64,000 nt of DNA from Streptomyces sp. NBC_00557 (GTDB lineage Bacteria; Actinomycetota; Actinomycetes; Streptomycetales; Streptomycetaceae), in assembly GCF_036345995.1 (NCBI RefSeq), contig NZ_CP107796.1, forward strand, positions 744,001 to 808,000. Reading direction: 5' to 3'. The notes under the pieces are model-generated. The model saw nothing but the letters and a program-made list of their open reading frames with translations, ran no database searches and was not told the DNA's origin. This document shows positions 25,373-34,032 of this stretch, piece after piece. A program made the translations under genes and the position numbers. The stretch's first letter is position 1. The number at the start of each line of letters is the position of its first letter.

Positions 25373-27766
25373 GTGACGAGCGAGCCCGTGCACCCGGTGG
25401 ATCCCACCGGCGCCGATCTGGCGGCTCTGGCGCGAGTCGTGGCCCGACAGCGCGCGGAGCTGGAACGGCTTCGGGACCTGTCCGCGACCTCGGCGGTCGT
25501 GGAGCGGGCCAAGGGCGTGCTCATGGCCGTCACCGGCTGCACCCCCGAAGCGGCCCACGAGGAGCTGGCGCAGTGCGCCCGGGACGGCAACCGCACCCTC
25601 CTCGAGCAGTGCTGGCTCACCCTCGGCGCCCTGCTGCCGCCGAAGGAGCGGCCGTCCGCCGCACCGACTCCCGCCGAAGCACCGGCCACCGGCCCGCGCC
25701 GGGCCGCGCCCACCGGCACCGCCGACCTCGCGCAGACACTGGGCTCCATAGGCCGCGACCTGGTCCGCGTCGGCACGCCGCAGGAGCTGGCCCAGTGCCT
25801 GCTGGACCGCCTCGCGCCCGAGACGGACGCGGACGCCGTACTGCTGTACGAGCGGCTGCCCGAGGGCGGACTCGAACTGACCGGGCACGCCGGCATCGAC
25901 CGGACCCTCGCCGCCCAGTGGCGGTACGTGCCCCCCGTGACCGGGGTGGCCGCGCTCGACGCCCTGCGGTCCGGCCGGCCGCAGTGGCTCGAGGACATCC
26001 CCGTGCACACCGACCGGTTCCTGCTGCTCGGGGAGTCGCCGGGGCGCTGGACCAGCAGGGCCTGGCTGCCCCTGCCCGACGGGGGCGGCGCGGGTGCGGC
26101 CCTCGGCGTGCTGCGCCGGGGCGGGGTGTTCGCGCCGCGCGAGCGGGAGCTCCTGGTGGCCGTGGCCCGGCTGGCCGCGGGCCGGCTGCGCGCCTTCGAC
26201 ACCGACCGGGAACCCGCCGATGAGGGCGTCGCCCAGGCCGCGCAGGCGGTGCTCGACGCGCTGCCGGGCGCCGCGCTCGTGCTGACTCCCCTGCGCACCG
26301 CCTCGGGCGAGGTGGAGGACTACCGCATCGACGCCGTCGCACCGGAGGCGGTCGACGGCTTCGGGCGCAAGGGCCGGGAGCTGGTCGGCAAGCGGCTCCT
26401 GGAGAGCTATCCGTTCATCGCGGGCGAGCCGCTGTGGCACGGCTGTCTGGAGGCCCTGGAGACGGGGGTGCCGTTCGAGAGCGCGCCGTTCGTCCACCAG
26501 GACCCGGTCGGCGAGTCGCTCGTGACCGGCACCTACTCGGTGCGGGCCGCCCCGCTGGGCGAGGGCCTGCTGGTCACGTGGGTGCGGCACGACCACGTGG
26601 AGCGGCAGGAGCAGCGCCTGGCCGACGTGCAGCGGCTCGGCAAGCTCGGCTGGGCCACCTGGAACCTGGTCACCGGCGAGATCTCCTGGTCCGAGCAGAC
26701 GTACGCCGTGCTCGGCCGGGGGTCCGCGCAGCCGCCGCTCGGTCTGCTGCGGCTGCCGGACCTGGCCCTGCCGGAGGACACCGGCCCGCTCGCCCACGCC
26801 ATCGCCGAACTGGTCCGCCACGCCCGGCCGTGCGACGTGCCGTTCCGCATCGAAACAGCCGAGGAGGTACGGCACCTGCGGCTGGTGGCGGAGGCCTCGA
26901 CGGCGCCCGACGGCACTCCCGTCGAGGTGCACGGCTTCGTCCAGGACCTCACCCGGCAGCGCAGCGCGGAGCTGGCGCTGGTGGAGAGCGAGCGCACGAT
27001 GCTGTTGCAGCGCGGAATCCTGCAGGCCGAGCGTGCCCTCGCCGCCCGGCTGCAGCATGCGCTGCTGCCGCTGCCGAGCAAGCCGGTGCGGCGGGCGGGG
27101 CTGCGGGTCGAGGTCGCGTATCTGCCCTCGCAGTCCGGCATCCACGTGGGCGGCGACTGGTTCAGCGCCATCGAACTGCCGGACGACGACGCGCTGTTCG
27201 TGGTCGGCGACGTGGCGGGCCACGGCGTCGACGCCGTGGCCACGATGGCCCAGCTCAGGTTCACCGCGAAGGGCATGGTCAGCACCGGCTCGTCGCTGAC
27301 GGGGGCGCTGGAACGGCTCAACTACCTGCTGCTGCACTCCCGCGACGGCCAGATCACCGCGACCATGGTGCTCGCCCGCTACGACCCGGACCGGCACGTC
27401 CTCGCCTGGGCGCAGGCCGGGCATCTGCCGCCGCTGCTCGTGCGCGACGGCGAGGCGCGCTACCTCGACCGGCCCGGCGGCATCCTGCTCGGCGCGAGCG
27501 CGACCCCGGTCTACGAGTCGGCGGAACTCCGCCTGGAGCCCGGCGACCGGCTGTTGCTGTACACCGACGGCCTCGTCGAACGCCCCGGCGAGAGCCTGGA
27601 AGCGGGCCTGAACCGGCTGACCGAGGCGGTGCGCGCCCAGAGCCCGGCCGAGTCCGGCTCCCTGGACGCGCTGCTCACCACGATGATCGCGGACGAGCGG
27701 CGCGACGACGTGTGCGTGCTGGACATCCGGATGCCCGTGGACGACGTGGCGGACGCGGACATGTGA
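25373..27766 (+). CDS. SpoIIE-type PP2C phosphatase with ANTAR-like, GAF and PAS modules
   Basis: A 797-residue multidomain signalling protein. Residues about 10-80 form a coiled coil plus ANTAR-like helices (RDLSATSAVVERAKGVLMAVTGCTPEAA), normally an RNA-binding antiterminator module. A GAF domain follows (about 110-280), then two PAS-like regions (about 290-410 and 415-545), and a C-terminal PP2C/SpoIIE phosphatase (about 560-790) with GGDWFSAIELPDD, VGDVAGHGVDAVA and the late TDGLVERPGE and DERRDDVCVL, which give the metal-binding Asp residues. It should dephosphorylate a STAS anti-anti-sigma factor. The GTG at 25373 follows CATGCT by 6 nt, consistent with a leaderless message; an ATG at 25355 is the alternative. 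Confidence 0.9.
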   Translation: MTSEPVHPVDPTGADLAALARVVARQRAELERLRDLSATSAVVERAKGVLMAVTGCTPEAAHEELAQCARDGNRTLLEQCWLTLGALLPPKERPSAAPTPAEAPATGPRRAAPTGTADLAQTLGSIGRDLVRVGTPQELAQCLLDRLAPETDADAVLLYERLPEGGLELTGHAGIDRTLAAQWRYVPPVTGVAALDALRSGRPQWLEDIPVHTDRFLLLGESPGRWTSRAWLPLPDGGGAGAALGVLRRGGVFAPRERELLVAVARLAAGRLRAFDTDREPADEGVAQAAQAVLDALPGAALVLTPLRTASGEVEDYRIDAVAPEAVDGFGRKGRELVGKRLLESYPFIAGEPLWHGCLEALETGVPFESAPFVHQDPVGESLVTGTYSVRAAPLGEGLLVTWVRHDHVERQEQRLADVQRLGKLGWATWNLVTGEISWSEQTYAVLGRGSAQPPLGLLRLPDLALPEDTGPLAHAIAELVRHARPCDVPFRIETAEEVRHLRLVAEASTAPDGTPVEVHGFVQDLTRQRSAELALVESERTMLLQRGILQAERALAARLQHALLPLPSKPVRRAGLRVEVAYLPSQSGIHVGGDWFSAIELPDDDALFVVGDVAGHGVDAVATMAQLRFTAKGMVSTGSSLTGALERLNYLLLHSRDGQITATMVLARYDPDRHVLAWAQAGHLPPLLVRDGEARYLDRPGGILLGASATPVYESAELRLEPGDRLLLYTDGLVERPGESLEAGLNRLTEAVRAQSPAESGSLDALLTTMIADERRDDVCVLDIRMPVDDVADADM

Positions 27767-27832
27767 GAGCGGGCCGCCGGTGGCGGTGCATCGGCGGGGC
27801 AAGAAGGCGGGGGCGGGGACGGCGGCGCCGGG

Positions 27833-27934
27833 TCAGTCGTCGTCGCGGTGCCGCCAGTACCAGTACAGACCGGCGACGAGTGCCAGCAGGAAGACGGCGG
27901 GCAGGAGCAGGCCCGGGATACGGGAGCCGGTCAT
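27833..27934 (-). CDS. 33-aa single-span membrane protein
   Basis: A very short frame, ATG at 27934 to TGA at 27833, encoding MTGSRIPG, a hydrophobic helix (LLLPAVFLLALVAGLYWYW) and a charged tail RHRDDD. The orientation of charges suggests a type I or III single-pass protein with the acidic tail inside or out. The composition (one clean membrane segment, aromatic belt at its end, charged tail) is far better than chance for noncoding GC-rich DNA. There is no strong ribosome binding site. It lies between the SpoIIE phosphatase and the flavin reductase and could be a small regulatory membrane peptide. Confidence 0.55.
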   Translation of the reverse strand: MTGSRIPGLLLPAVFLLALVAGLYWYWRHRDDD

Positions 27935-28075
27935 CGGGGCTGGCTTTCGGTCGTCGTACGGTGGCGGCGCGGAGCCGCGCAGCGGGTGTGGGCGCGGGGC
28001 GCGAGCTGCCCATGATGGGGCCTGGGCACTGCCCCGGCAAGGGCTTTCGCAGGTGTCGCCCGCTGTTCGAATCCC

Positions 28076-28729
28076 TCACTCGACGGGGTGGCCGGCCTCG
28101 ATGCCGATCGCGTCGGACAGCCGCAGCAGCGGCCCGGCGGCGCGCCCCTCGCCCCACTGCACCGGTTCCAGGACGAAGCCGACGTGGTCGCCGCCGTCGG
28201 TGCGGTGCAGGACGGCGCCGACGAACCAGGCCGCCGCGTCCCGCACGATCACCGCGCCGCCGTGGCCCTCCGCGCAGTCCAGGCCGGCGAACTTGTCGAC
28301 CTCGTCGCCGGTCCGGCCGCCGAAGAGCTCCGCGAGGTCCGTTTGGTCGCGGGTGATCAGGTGGACGGCGAGATGCTGGGCGGCCCGGGCGACGCGGTAG
28401 GTGTGGTTGGCCTTGGACAGCCAGACGGCGAACCGGGGCGGCCGGATGGAGCACTGCGAGGCGAACCCCACCAGACACCCGCCCCGCTCACCACCGGCCA
28501 CGGCCGTGACCACGCACATGTCCGGGTCGAGCCGCTGGAAGAACCGCTCCATACCGCGCTCCGCCCCGCTCACCCCGCGATCCCGTGCCACGGAACCCAC
28601 CGCGCCGGCCCCGCCCTCCGAGTCCGCCGAACGACCGGCGTCCACCGGCCCCGCCCCGCCTGCCGGCTCCGCCGTACCGCCCGGGTCCCTCATCTCTGCC
28701 CTGTCCGTCCTGCCGTCCACGCCCGTCAT
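28076..28729 (-). CDS. flavin reductase family protein (FMN-binding split barrel)
   Basis: Residues about 60-217 form a flavin reductase-like domain: FFQRLDPDMCVVTAV, then GFASQCSIRPPRFAVWLSKANHTY with the flavin-contacting region, LAVHLITRDQTDLAELF, and FVGAVLHRTDGGDHVGFV. Such proteins bind FMN and reduce it with NAD(P)H, often for a monooxygenase partner, or act as diflavin-independent oxidoreductases. The first 59 residues are Gly/Ala-rich and may be disordered. Three starts are possible: 28729 (GGGAG upstream), 28693, and 28552 (GGAG upstream, removing the low-complexity N-terminus). It lies 96 nt behind the peptidoglycan-binding gene on the same strand. Confidence 0.8.
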   Translation of the reverse strand: MTGVDGRTDRAEMRDPGGTAEPAGGAGPVDAGRSADSEGGAGAVGSVARDRGVSGAERGMERFFQRLDPDMCVVTAVAGGERGGCLVGFASQCSIRPPRFAVWLSKANHTYRVARAAQHLAVHLITRDQTDLAELFGGRTGDEVDKFAGLDCAEGHGGAVIVRDAAAWFVGAVLHRTDGGDHVGFVLEPVQWGEGRAAGPLLRLSDAIGIEAGHPVE

Positions 28730-28825
28730 GGCACCGTGCTCCCGTCCGCCGCCGGCCGGGTCTCCGGTCCGGCCCGAGCCCGCGGTGGGGCCCGCGCCGC
28801 CCTCCAGGGGTTCCCCGCGCGCCTG

Positions 28826-29455
28826 TCATGAATCGTCGGGCAGGACGGTGCGGGACTCCAGCGCGCGGCGCGTGTCGTCGCCGTAGACGCCGGTCTCGTC
28901 ACCCGTGATGCCGTACCAGAGCTGGAATCTGGCCACGGCCGCGGTGAGACCGGCGTCGTAGGTGCCGCTGGTGGAGCCGTCGCGGTAGACGTCCGGGATG
29001 CGCAGCAGGCGTTCCTGCAGTTCGGTGACCTCGGGGCCGGTGTCGCCCTGGCGGAGGGTGCCGGGGCCGTCGGGGTCGGCGGCGGTGGGCGCAAGGGAGG
29101 GCGTGGGCGCCGGTGCGGCGGCGGGCGGGGCGGTCGTCGCCGCGCTCGGCGGGGGCGAGGCCGCGGCGGAGTCCTGGCGGCCGGGAAGGAGCAGGGCGCC
29201 TGCGAAGCCGAGGAGCGCGGCGGCGGCCACGGCGACGGCGACGGCCGCACGGCGTAGGCCGGGAGCGCTGCGGGGCGGCCGTACGGGCGGCAGTTCCCGG
29301 GTCTCCGCCTCGTCGGCGGGCGCCGGCCGCACCGGGGCGCTCTCCATCTCGCGCATCAGCTCGGCGAGCCCGTCGAGACGGCGGGGCCGCAGCACCCGGA
29401 CGGGCTCCAGGACCGGGCCGCCGTGCGGCCGTTCGGGATCGGGCGGTGTCGGCAC
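28826..29455 (-). CDS. membrane-anchored peptidoglycan-binding domain protein
   Basis: A 209-residue protein with a cytoplasmic Pro/Arg-rich N-terminus, one membrane segment at about 69-90 (AAVAVAVAAAALLGFAGALL), an Ala/Pro/Thr-rich extracellular spacer (about 95-130) and a C-terminal PG_binding_1 domain (about 133-200) with TLRQGDTGPEVTELQERLL, TYDAGLTAAVARFQ and TGVYGDDTRRAL. The topology places the domain in the cell wall. No catalytic domain is attached, so it may act as an anchor or sensor; the N-terminal cytoplasmic part resembles anti-sigma-like proteins only in layout. The GTG start follows AAGGAG. Confidence 0.85.
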   Translation of the reverse strand: MPTPPDPERPHGGPVLEPVRVLRPRRLDGLAELMREMESAPVRPAPADEAETRELPPVRPPRSAPGLRRAAVAVAVAAAALLGFAGALLLPGRQDSAAASPPPSAATTAPPAAAPAPTPSLAPTAADPDGPGTLRQGDTGPEVTELQERLLRIPDVYRDGSTSGTYDAGLTAAVARFQLWYGITGDETGVYGDDTRRALESRTVLPDDS

Positions 29456-29563
29456 CGGGTTCTCCTTCCGTCGTCCCCGTCGTGGCCGTCGTCCCCGCCG
29501 TCAGATACGACGCCGGACGTGCCACCGTTCAGCGCAGCAACCTCCCTTCGAACGACCGAAACG

Positions 29564-29587
29564 CTCAACTCCGCACAAACCGTTGAG
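29564..29587 (+). promoter_or_regulatory. inverted repeat CTCAAC-N12-GTTGAG upstream of the PL8 lyase
   Basis: Six-base perfect arms with a 12-nt spacer, 34-57 nt before the lyase start, overlapping where the promoter should be. The spacing suits a dimeric regulator. No regulator gene adjoins it, so the assignment is positional only. Confidence 0.4.
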
Positions 29588-29620
29588 GGTTTGAGAAAGC
29601 GGATGCTAGAAAGCGCCTTC

Positions 29621-32038
29621 ATGACGACTCCTTGGTCACGCCGTGGCTTTATGACCGCCTGTTCGGGATCCGCTGCCGCCCTCGGTCTCGGCGCCCGGGC
29701 GTTCGCGGCGCCGGACGAGTTCGCGACGCTCCGGGCGAGGTGGCGGACCCTGATCCTCGGCGAGGGATTCGATCCCGCCGCCGAGCCGTTCAGGAGCAGG
29801 CTGGCCGACCTGGGCGCGACGGCGAGCCGGTACCGGACGACGATGACCCCCGCCGCCGGCTCCCTGTGGCCCGACCTCGTCTACGCCGGCCCGGATCCGG
29901 ACACCGACCAGGAGTCGTACGGCTACTCGGGCAACATGAACACCAGTTACACCCGGCTGAGCACGATGGCGCAGGCCTGCTGCCGGCCCGGCACCGGCCT
30001 GACCGGCGACCCGGCTCTGCGGGACGCCATCGTCACGGGCCTGGACCACCTGCACGACGACGTCTACAACGCGGGCCGGGTCCGCTACGGCAACTGGTAC
30101 AGCTGGCAGATCGGCGCGCCGCAGGCGCTGCTGGACGCGTGCGTGCTGATGTACGACGCCCTCTCGGCCCCGCAGATCGCCGACTACCTCGCCGCCGTGG
30201 ACCACTTCGTGCCGGACTCGGCGGTGGCGGACTACAGCGGGACCAGTACGGGCGCCAACCGGGTGGACCTGTGCCGGGTGCTGGCGGTGCGCGGGATCGT
30301 CGGGGCGGACGCGGCCAAGGTGGCGCTGGCCCGCGACGCCCTCTCCCCCGTGTTCCCGTACGTCACCTCCGGCGACGGCCTGTACGCCGACGGTTCGTTC
30401 ATCCAGCACACCGCGGTGCCGTACACCGGCTCCTACGGCGCGGTCCTGCTCGGCGGGCTGGGCCTGCTGTTCGCGCTGCTGGCGGGGTCCGCCTGGGAGG
30501 TGACGGACCCGGGCCGGCAGACCGTGTTCGACGCGGTGGAGCACGCCTGGGCGCCGTTCCTCCACAACGGCCTGGTGATGGACTGCGTCGCGGGCCGGGC
30601 GATCAGCCGCGGGGTCGCGGCGGCGGACCCGCAGCGGGTCCAGCAGGACGACCATCTGCGCGGCCATCCGCTCCTGGCGTCGATCGTGCTGCTCGGCCAG
30701 GGCGCGAGCGCGGCCGAGAACGCCCGCTGGCGTGCCCTGGTGAAGGGCTGGATGGAGCGCGACGGCTACAGCCCGCCGCTCGCCGATCCGGTGCTGAGCC
30801 TGCCGCACCTGGCCCGGCTGAAGCAGGTCGCCGACGACGCGTCGGTGACGCCGGTCCCCGAGCCGGCCGGGCACCGGATGTTCCCCTCCATGGCACGGGC
30901 CGTCCACCGCGGACGTGGCTGGGCGGCCGCTCTGAGCATGGCGGACAAGCGGATCACGTACTACGAGACGGGCAACGGCGAGAACCTGCGCGGCTGGCAC
31001 ACCGGCGCCGGGATGCTCTGCTGGTGGGGCGGCGCCTCCACGGACGGCCAGTACAGCGACGCCTTCTGGCCCACCGTCGACCCCTGCCGGCTGCCCGGCA
31101 CGACCGTCTCGCGCAAGGTGCTGCCGGACGGGGCCGGCGGCGACTGGGGCGCTGCGAAGCCGGACGTGGACTGGGTGGGCGGCGCGACGGACGGCCGGCG
31201 CGCGGCCGTGGGGCAGCATCTGAAGGGCCTGCAGTCGACGCTGGTGGCGAAGAAGTCGTGGTTCTTCCTGGACGACACCGTGGTCTGTCTCGGCGCGGGC
31301 ATCACCTGCGGCGACGGTACGGCGGTGGAGACGACCGTGGACAACCGCAACCTCGGCCCCACCGGAGGTGCTTCCTTCACCGTCGACGGCACGGTGCAGC
31401 CCGCCACGCACCCCTGGTCGGCGACGCTCACCGGGGCGCGGTGGGCGCACATCGGCGGGCACGGCGGCTATGTGTTCCCGGGCGGGGCGACGGTGCGGGC
31501 GCTGCGCGACGCGCGCGACGGCAGCTGGAGCACGATCAACAAGGGCGGCTCGACCGCCGTACTGAACCGCACGTACCTGACGCTGTACGTCGATCACGGC
31601 ACCGACCCGGTGAACGCGTCGTACGCCTACCAGCTGCTGCCCGGCGCCACCGCCGCCCGTACGCGGGCGCGGGCGGCGGACCCGGACTGGCTCACCGTGC
31701 CGGCCAACACCGCCGGCGCGCAGGGCGTGTCGGTGCGCTCACTCGGCTTCACCGGGGTGAACTTCTGGTCCGGCGGAACGGTCGGCACGCTCACCGCGAG
31801 CGATCCGTGCTGCGTGATGATCAGTGAGAGCGAGGACGGCACCGCGGTGATCGCGGTGAGCGATCCGATGCGGATGCGCAGGCGTCTCACCCTGACCTGG
31901 CGGCGGGCGGTCGCCGCGGTGGCGTCCGCTCCCGCCACGCTCGCCTCGGCGGCCACCGGCTCCGCGCTCCGGCTCGGCTTCGGCGATCTCACGGGCACGG
32001 CCGGGGCCACCCAGCGGGTCACCGTCAGGCTGGGCTGA
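29621..32038 (+). CDS. Tat-exported polysaccharide lyase family 8
   Basis: An 805-residue secreted lyase of the hyaluronate/chondroitin/xanthan lyase family. The N-terminus is a Tat signal (WSRRGFMTACSG, Arg7-Arg8) cleaved near ARAFAA. The alpha-toroid catalytic domain (about 35-390) shows NWYSWQIGAP (Asn158), GANRVD (Asn213) and DGSFIQHTAVPYTGSYG (His263, Tyr272), the catalytic Asn-His-Tyr set. The beta-sandwich lyase 8 and C-terminal domains follow. The substrate could be hyaluronan, chondroitin or xanthan; this is not decided by the motifs. The ATG at 29621 puts the Tat motif near the start; an ATG at 29603 adds six residues. It overlaps the convergent ATP-grasp gene by 14 nt. Confidence 0.93.
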   Translation: MTTPWSRRGFMTACSGSAAALGLGARAFAAPDEFATLRARWRTLILGEGFDPAAEPFRSRLADLGATASRYRTTMTPAAGSLWPDLVYAGPDPDTDQESYGYSGNMNTSYTRLSTMAQACCRPGTGLTGDPALRDAIVTGLDHLHDDVYNAGRVRYGNWYSWQIGAPQALLDACVLMYDALSAPQIADYLAAVDHFVPDSAVADYSGTSTGANRVDLCRVLAVRGIVGADAAKVALARDALSPVFPYVTSGDGLYADGSFIQHTAVPYTGSYGAVLLGGLGLLFALLAGSAWEVTDPGRQTVFDAVEHAWAPFLHNGLVMDCVAGRAISRGVAAADPQRVQQDDHLRGHPLLASIVLLGQGASAAENARWRALVKGWMERDGYSPPLADPVLSLPHLARLKQVADDASVTPVPEPAGHRMFPSMARAVHRGRGWAAALSMADKRITYYETGNGENLRGWHTGAGMLCWWGGASTDGQYSDAFWPTVDPCRLPGTTVSRKVLPDGAGGDWGAAKPDVDWVGGATDGRRAAVGQHLKGLQSTLVAKKSWFFLDDTVVCLGAGITCGDGTAVETTVDNRNLGPTGGASFTVDGTVQPATHPWSATLTGARWAHIGGHGGYVFPGGATVRALRDARDGSWSTINKGGSTAVLNRTYLTLYVDHGTDPVNASYAYQLLPGATAARTRARAADPDWLTVPANTAGAQGVSVRSLGFTGVNFWSGGTVGTLTASDPCCVMISESEDGTAVIAVSDPMRMRRRLTLTWRRAVAAVASAPATLASAATGSALRLGFGDLTGTAGATQRVTVRLG

Positions 32039-32915
32039 GCGTTCCCCGCGCTCCCTGCTCCCCCCACGCTCCCTCCGCTCCTCCCGGTCCCTGCACGAAC
32101 CGGCTCAGGGACGCCGTGAACGCGGTCACGAAGGCGTCCCTGGCCTCTTCCGGCAGGGCATGGAGGGACAGGTAGGGGTTGAGGTCCTCCAGTTCGACCA
32201 GCAGCAGCCCGCCGTCGCGGGTGCGGCAGGCGTCGACGCGCTGGATGCCGTGGCCGAGGTCGTTCCAGTCGACGAAGCGCCGGGCGAACTCCAGGTCGGC
32301 GGCGGTGGCCGCGTACGGTCTCAGCTCCCAGCGGCGCTGCGGGTCGGGGGCGTACAGGGCGTACTGGAAGTCCTCGTCGACGAAGTAGAAGGACACCTCG
32401 TAGGCGAAGTCGACACGGGGCTGTATCAGGACGTCGCCGGTGGCGTGCGCGGCGACCTGGCCGGCGGGGACGATCCGCAGGCCGAGGGAGTCGGCGCCGA
32501 GCAGGGGCTTGACGACGTAGCGTCCGGCGGCGGGCAGCAGACCCAGGTCCTCGGCGCGGCCGACGGTCGGTATGACGGGGAAGCCGGCGGCGCTCAGGTC
32601 GAGCAGGTACTGCTTGCCCGCCATGTCCGCCTTGCCGGTGAGCGGGTTGTAGACACGGGCCCCGGTGGCGAGCGCCCGCGCGCGGAAGGCCTCGTAGGCG
32701 CGCTGGTAGCCGAGGACGGGTCCGCTGTTGCGGACGACGACGGCGTCGAAGCCGTCCATCAGCGCCTCGGCGTCGAGCGGGTGGCACAGCGCGAGGTCGA
32801 AGCGGGCGCGGAGCCGGGAGGTGAGGAAGATGTCCTCGTCGCAGTAGCGGCGGCGCCCGCGGGCCTCGTACGCCAGGTCGGTGACGTAGAGCAGGCGGGG
32901 GCGGGCGGCGGGCAT
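32025..32915 (-). CDS. ATP-grasp family protein (glutathione-synthetase/RimK-like fold)
   Basis: A 296-residue protein with the layout of an ATP-grasp ligase: an N-terminal Rossmann-like part (RLLYVTDLAYEARG, ending with FDAVVVRNSGPVLGY), a central lysine-containing region (LTGKADMAGKQYLLDLSAAGFPVIPT, then GRYVVKPLLGADSLGL) that should bind ATP, and a late acidic-Asn metal site in LLLVELEDLNPYLSL. These match ligases that join a carboxylate to an amine or thiol, but no family name is certain. AGGAGA precedes the ATG at 32915; the longer frame to 32999 has an Ala/Arg-rich start. It is convergent with, and overlaps, the PL8 lyase by 14 nt. Confidence 0.8.
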   Translation of the reverse strand: MPAARPRLLYVTDLAYEARGRRRYCDEDIFLTSRLRARFDLALCHPLDAEALMDGFDAVVVRNSGPVLGYQRAYEAFRARALATGARVYNPLTGKADMAGKQYLLDLSAAGFPVIPTVGRAEDLGLLPAAGRYVVKPLLGADSLGLRIVPAGQVAAHATGDVLIQPRVDFAYEVSFYFVDEDFQYALYAPDPQRRWELRPYAATAADLEFARRFVDWNDLGHGIQRVDACRTRDGGLLLVELEDLNPYLSLHALPEEARDAFVTAFTASLSRFVQGPGGAEGAWGEQGARGTLSPA

Positions 32916-33176
32916 ACGGGATCTCCTGGAGGGGTGCGGCCGGGCTGCCGGCGCGGCGCCGGCAGTGGGTGCGGAAAGGCCGGCGCGGCGCGCCGACAAC
33001 GGTGCGGAAAGGTTACGCCGGGGTCCTGGCCGTGCCGCCCTCGCCCCGGAGCACCGTCTCCGCGCCGCCTCGGCGCCTGGACGATCCGCTCGGTCGGGAG
33101 CCCTCCGCCGGAGCCCGGCCGCGCCCTGAGAAGCCGGTGCGCCAGCACTCGGTTCCCCCGCTCACCCGCCCACGCT

Positions 33177-33187
33177 GCACTGAGTGC
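33177..33187. promoter_or_regulatory. palindrome GCACT-G-AGTGC before the tetR gene
   Basis: A perfect 11-bp palindrome, 23-33 nt upstream of the leaderless-type -10 hexamer (TACGTT at 33210) of the following tetR gene. A closely related sequence (CACT-C-AGTG) occurs downstream of that gene at 34024, which suggests both are binding sites of the encoded regulator. Confidence 0.5.
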
Positions 33188-33222
33188 CACGCTTCCCCGC
33201 TCCGGGTGCTACGTTCCCCTTC

Positions 33223-33966
33223 ATGAGCTCCAGCAGCGCGGCGCCGGCCGAGAAGCCCTCGATGCGGGAGGCCCTCGTCTCGGCGGCCTTCCGGCTCTTC
33301 CTGGAACGCGGATACGAGCAGACCACGGTGGACGACATCGTGGCCCTGGCCGGGGTCGGCCGGCGTTCGTTCTTCCGCTACTTCCCCTCCAAGGAGGACG
33401 TGGTCTTCCCCGACCACGAGCGCTGCCTGGCCGACATGACCGCCTTCCTCGCCGCGAGCGACGAGGAGCACGAGCCGGTGCGGCGGGTGTGCGACGCGGC
33501 CCGGCTGGTGCTGCGGATGTACGCGGAGAACCCGACGTTCTCCGTGCAGCGCTACCGCCTCACCAAGAAGGTGCCGGGCCTGCGGGCCTACGAGCTGTCG
33601 GTGGTGTGGCGCTACGAGCGCGCGCTCGCCGAGTATCTGCGCGGCCGGTTCGCGGGCCGGCCCGACGGGACGCTGCAGGCGGACGTCATCGCGGCGGCGG
33701 TCGTGGCCGCGCACAACAACGCCCTGCGCTCCTGGCTGCGTTCGGACGGCGTGGGGGACGCGGGCGCCGCCGTGGACCGCGCTCTCGGGTATGTGCAGCG
33801 GGAGTTCGGGCACACCGCCGGGCCCGCCGCGCCGCCGGTCGGCGTCCATCCGCTGCCGGGCGGGGAAGGCGACCGTCCCGACGACGTGGTGGTGCTCGTC
33901 TCCCGCCGGGACGCTCCGCTGTGGCGCGTGGTGCAGGAGCTGAAAGCGGTCCTCGGGCGCGCCTGA
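33223..33966 (+). CDS. TetR family transcriptional regulator
   Basis: A 247-residue TetR-type regulator with an N-terminal helix-turn-helix (about 15-60): REALVSAAFRLFLERGYEQTTVDDIVALAGVGRRSFFRYFPSKEDV, here broken into ERGYEQTTVDDIV and GVGRRSFFRYFPSKEDV. The ligand-binding part follows, and the last about 50 residues (after a Pro-rich linker) form an unusual extra segment (GDRPDDVVVLVSRRDAPLWRVV). The ATG at 33223 is 7 nt after TACGTT, so the message is probably leaderless. The OB-fold protein 170 nt downstream and the two similar palindromes flanking this gene suggest that it controls itself and that neighbour. Confidence 0.9.
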   Translation: MSSSSAAPAEKPSMREALVSAAFRLFLERGYEQTTVDDIVALAGVGRRSFFRYFPSKEDVVFPDHERCLADMTAFLAASDEEHEPVRRVCDAARLVLRMYAENPTFSVQRYRLTKKVPGLRAYELSVVWRYERALAEYLRGRFAGRPDGTLQADVIAAAVVAAHNNALRSWLRSDGVGDAGAAVDRALGYVQREFGHTAGPAAPPVGVHPLPGGEGDRPDDVVVLVSRRDAPLWRVVQELKAVLGRA

Positions 33967-34023
33967 CGCCCGCCCGGTACCCCGCCGCCACAGATTGGGG
34001 GTACGCAGTGCCTTTACGTGTGA

Positions 34024-34032
34024 CACTCAGTG
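34024..34032. promoter_or_regulatory. palindrome CACT-C-AGTG after the tetR gene
   Basis: The context GACACTCAGTGCC resembles the reverse complement of the site at 33177 (GGCACTCAGTGCA): ten or more bases are shared around the centre. It lies about 105 nt upstream of the OB-fold gene start. A second AGTGCC half-site is at 34007-34012. The spacing is right for a regulator-controlled promoter. Confidence 0.45.

Noticed and set aside
28060..28082. TTCGAATCC resembling a tRNA T-loop
   Set aside because: The flanking bases cannot form the T-arm stem (GCTG against CCTCA), and no acceptor or anticodon stem is found upstream, so it is chance.
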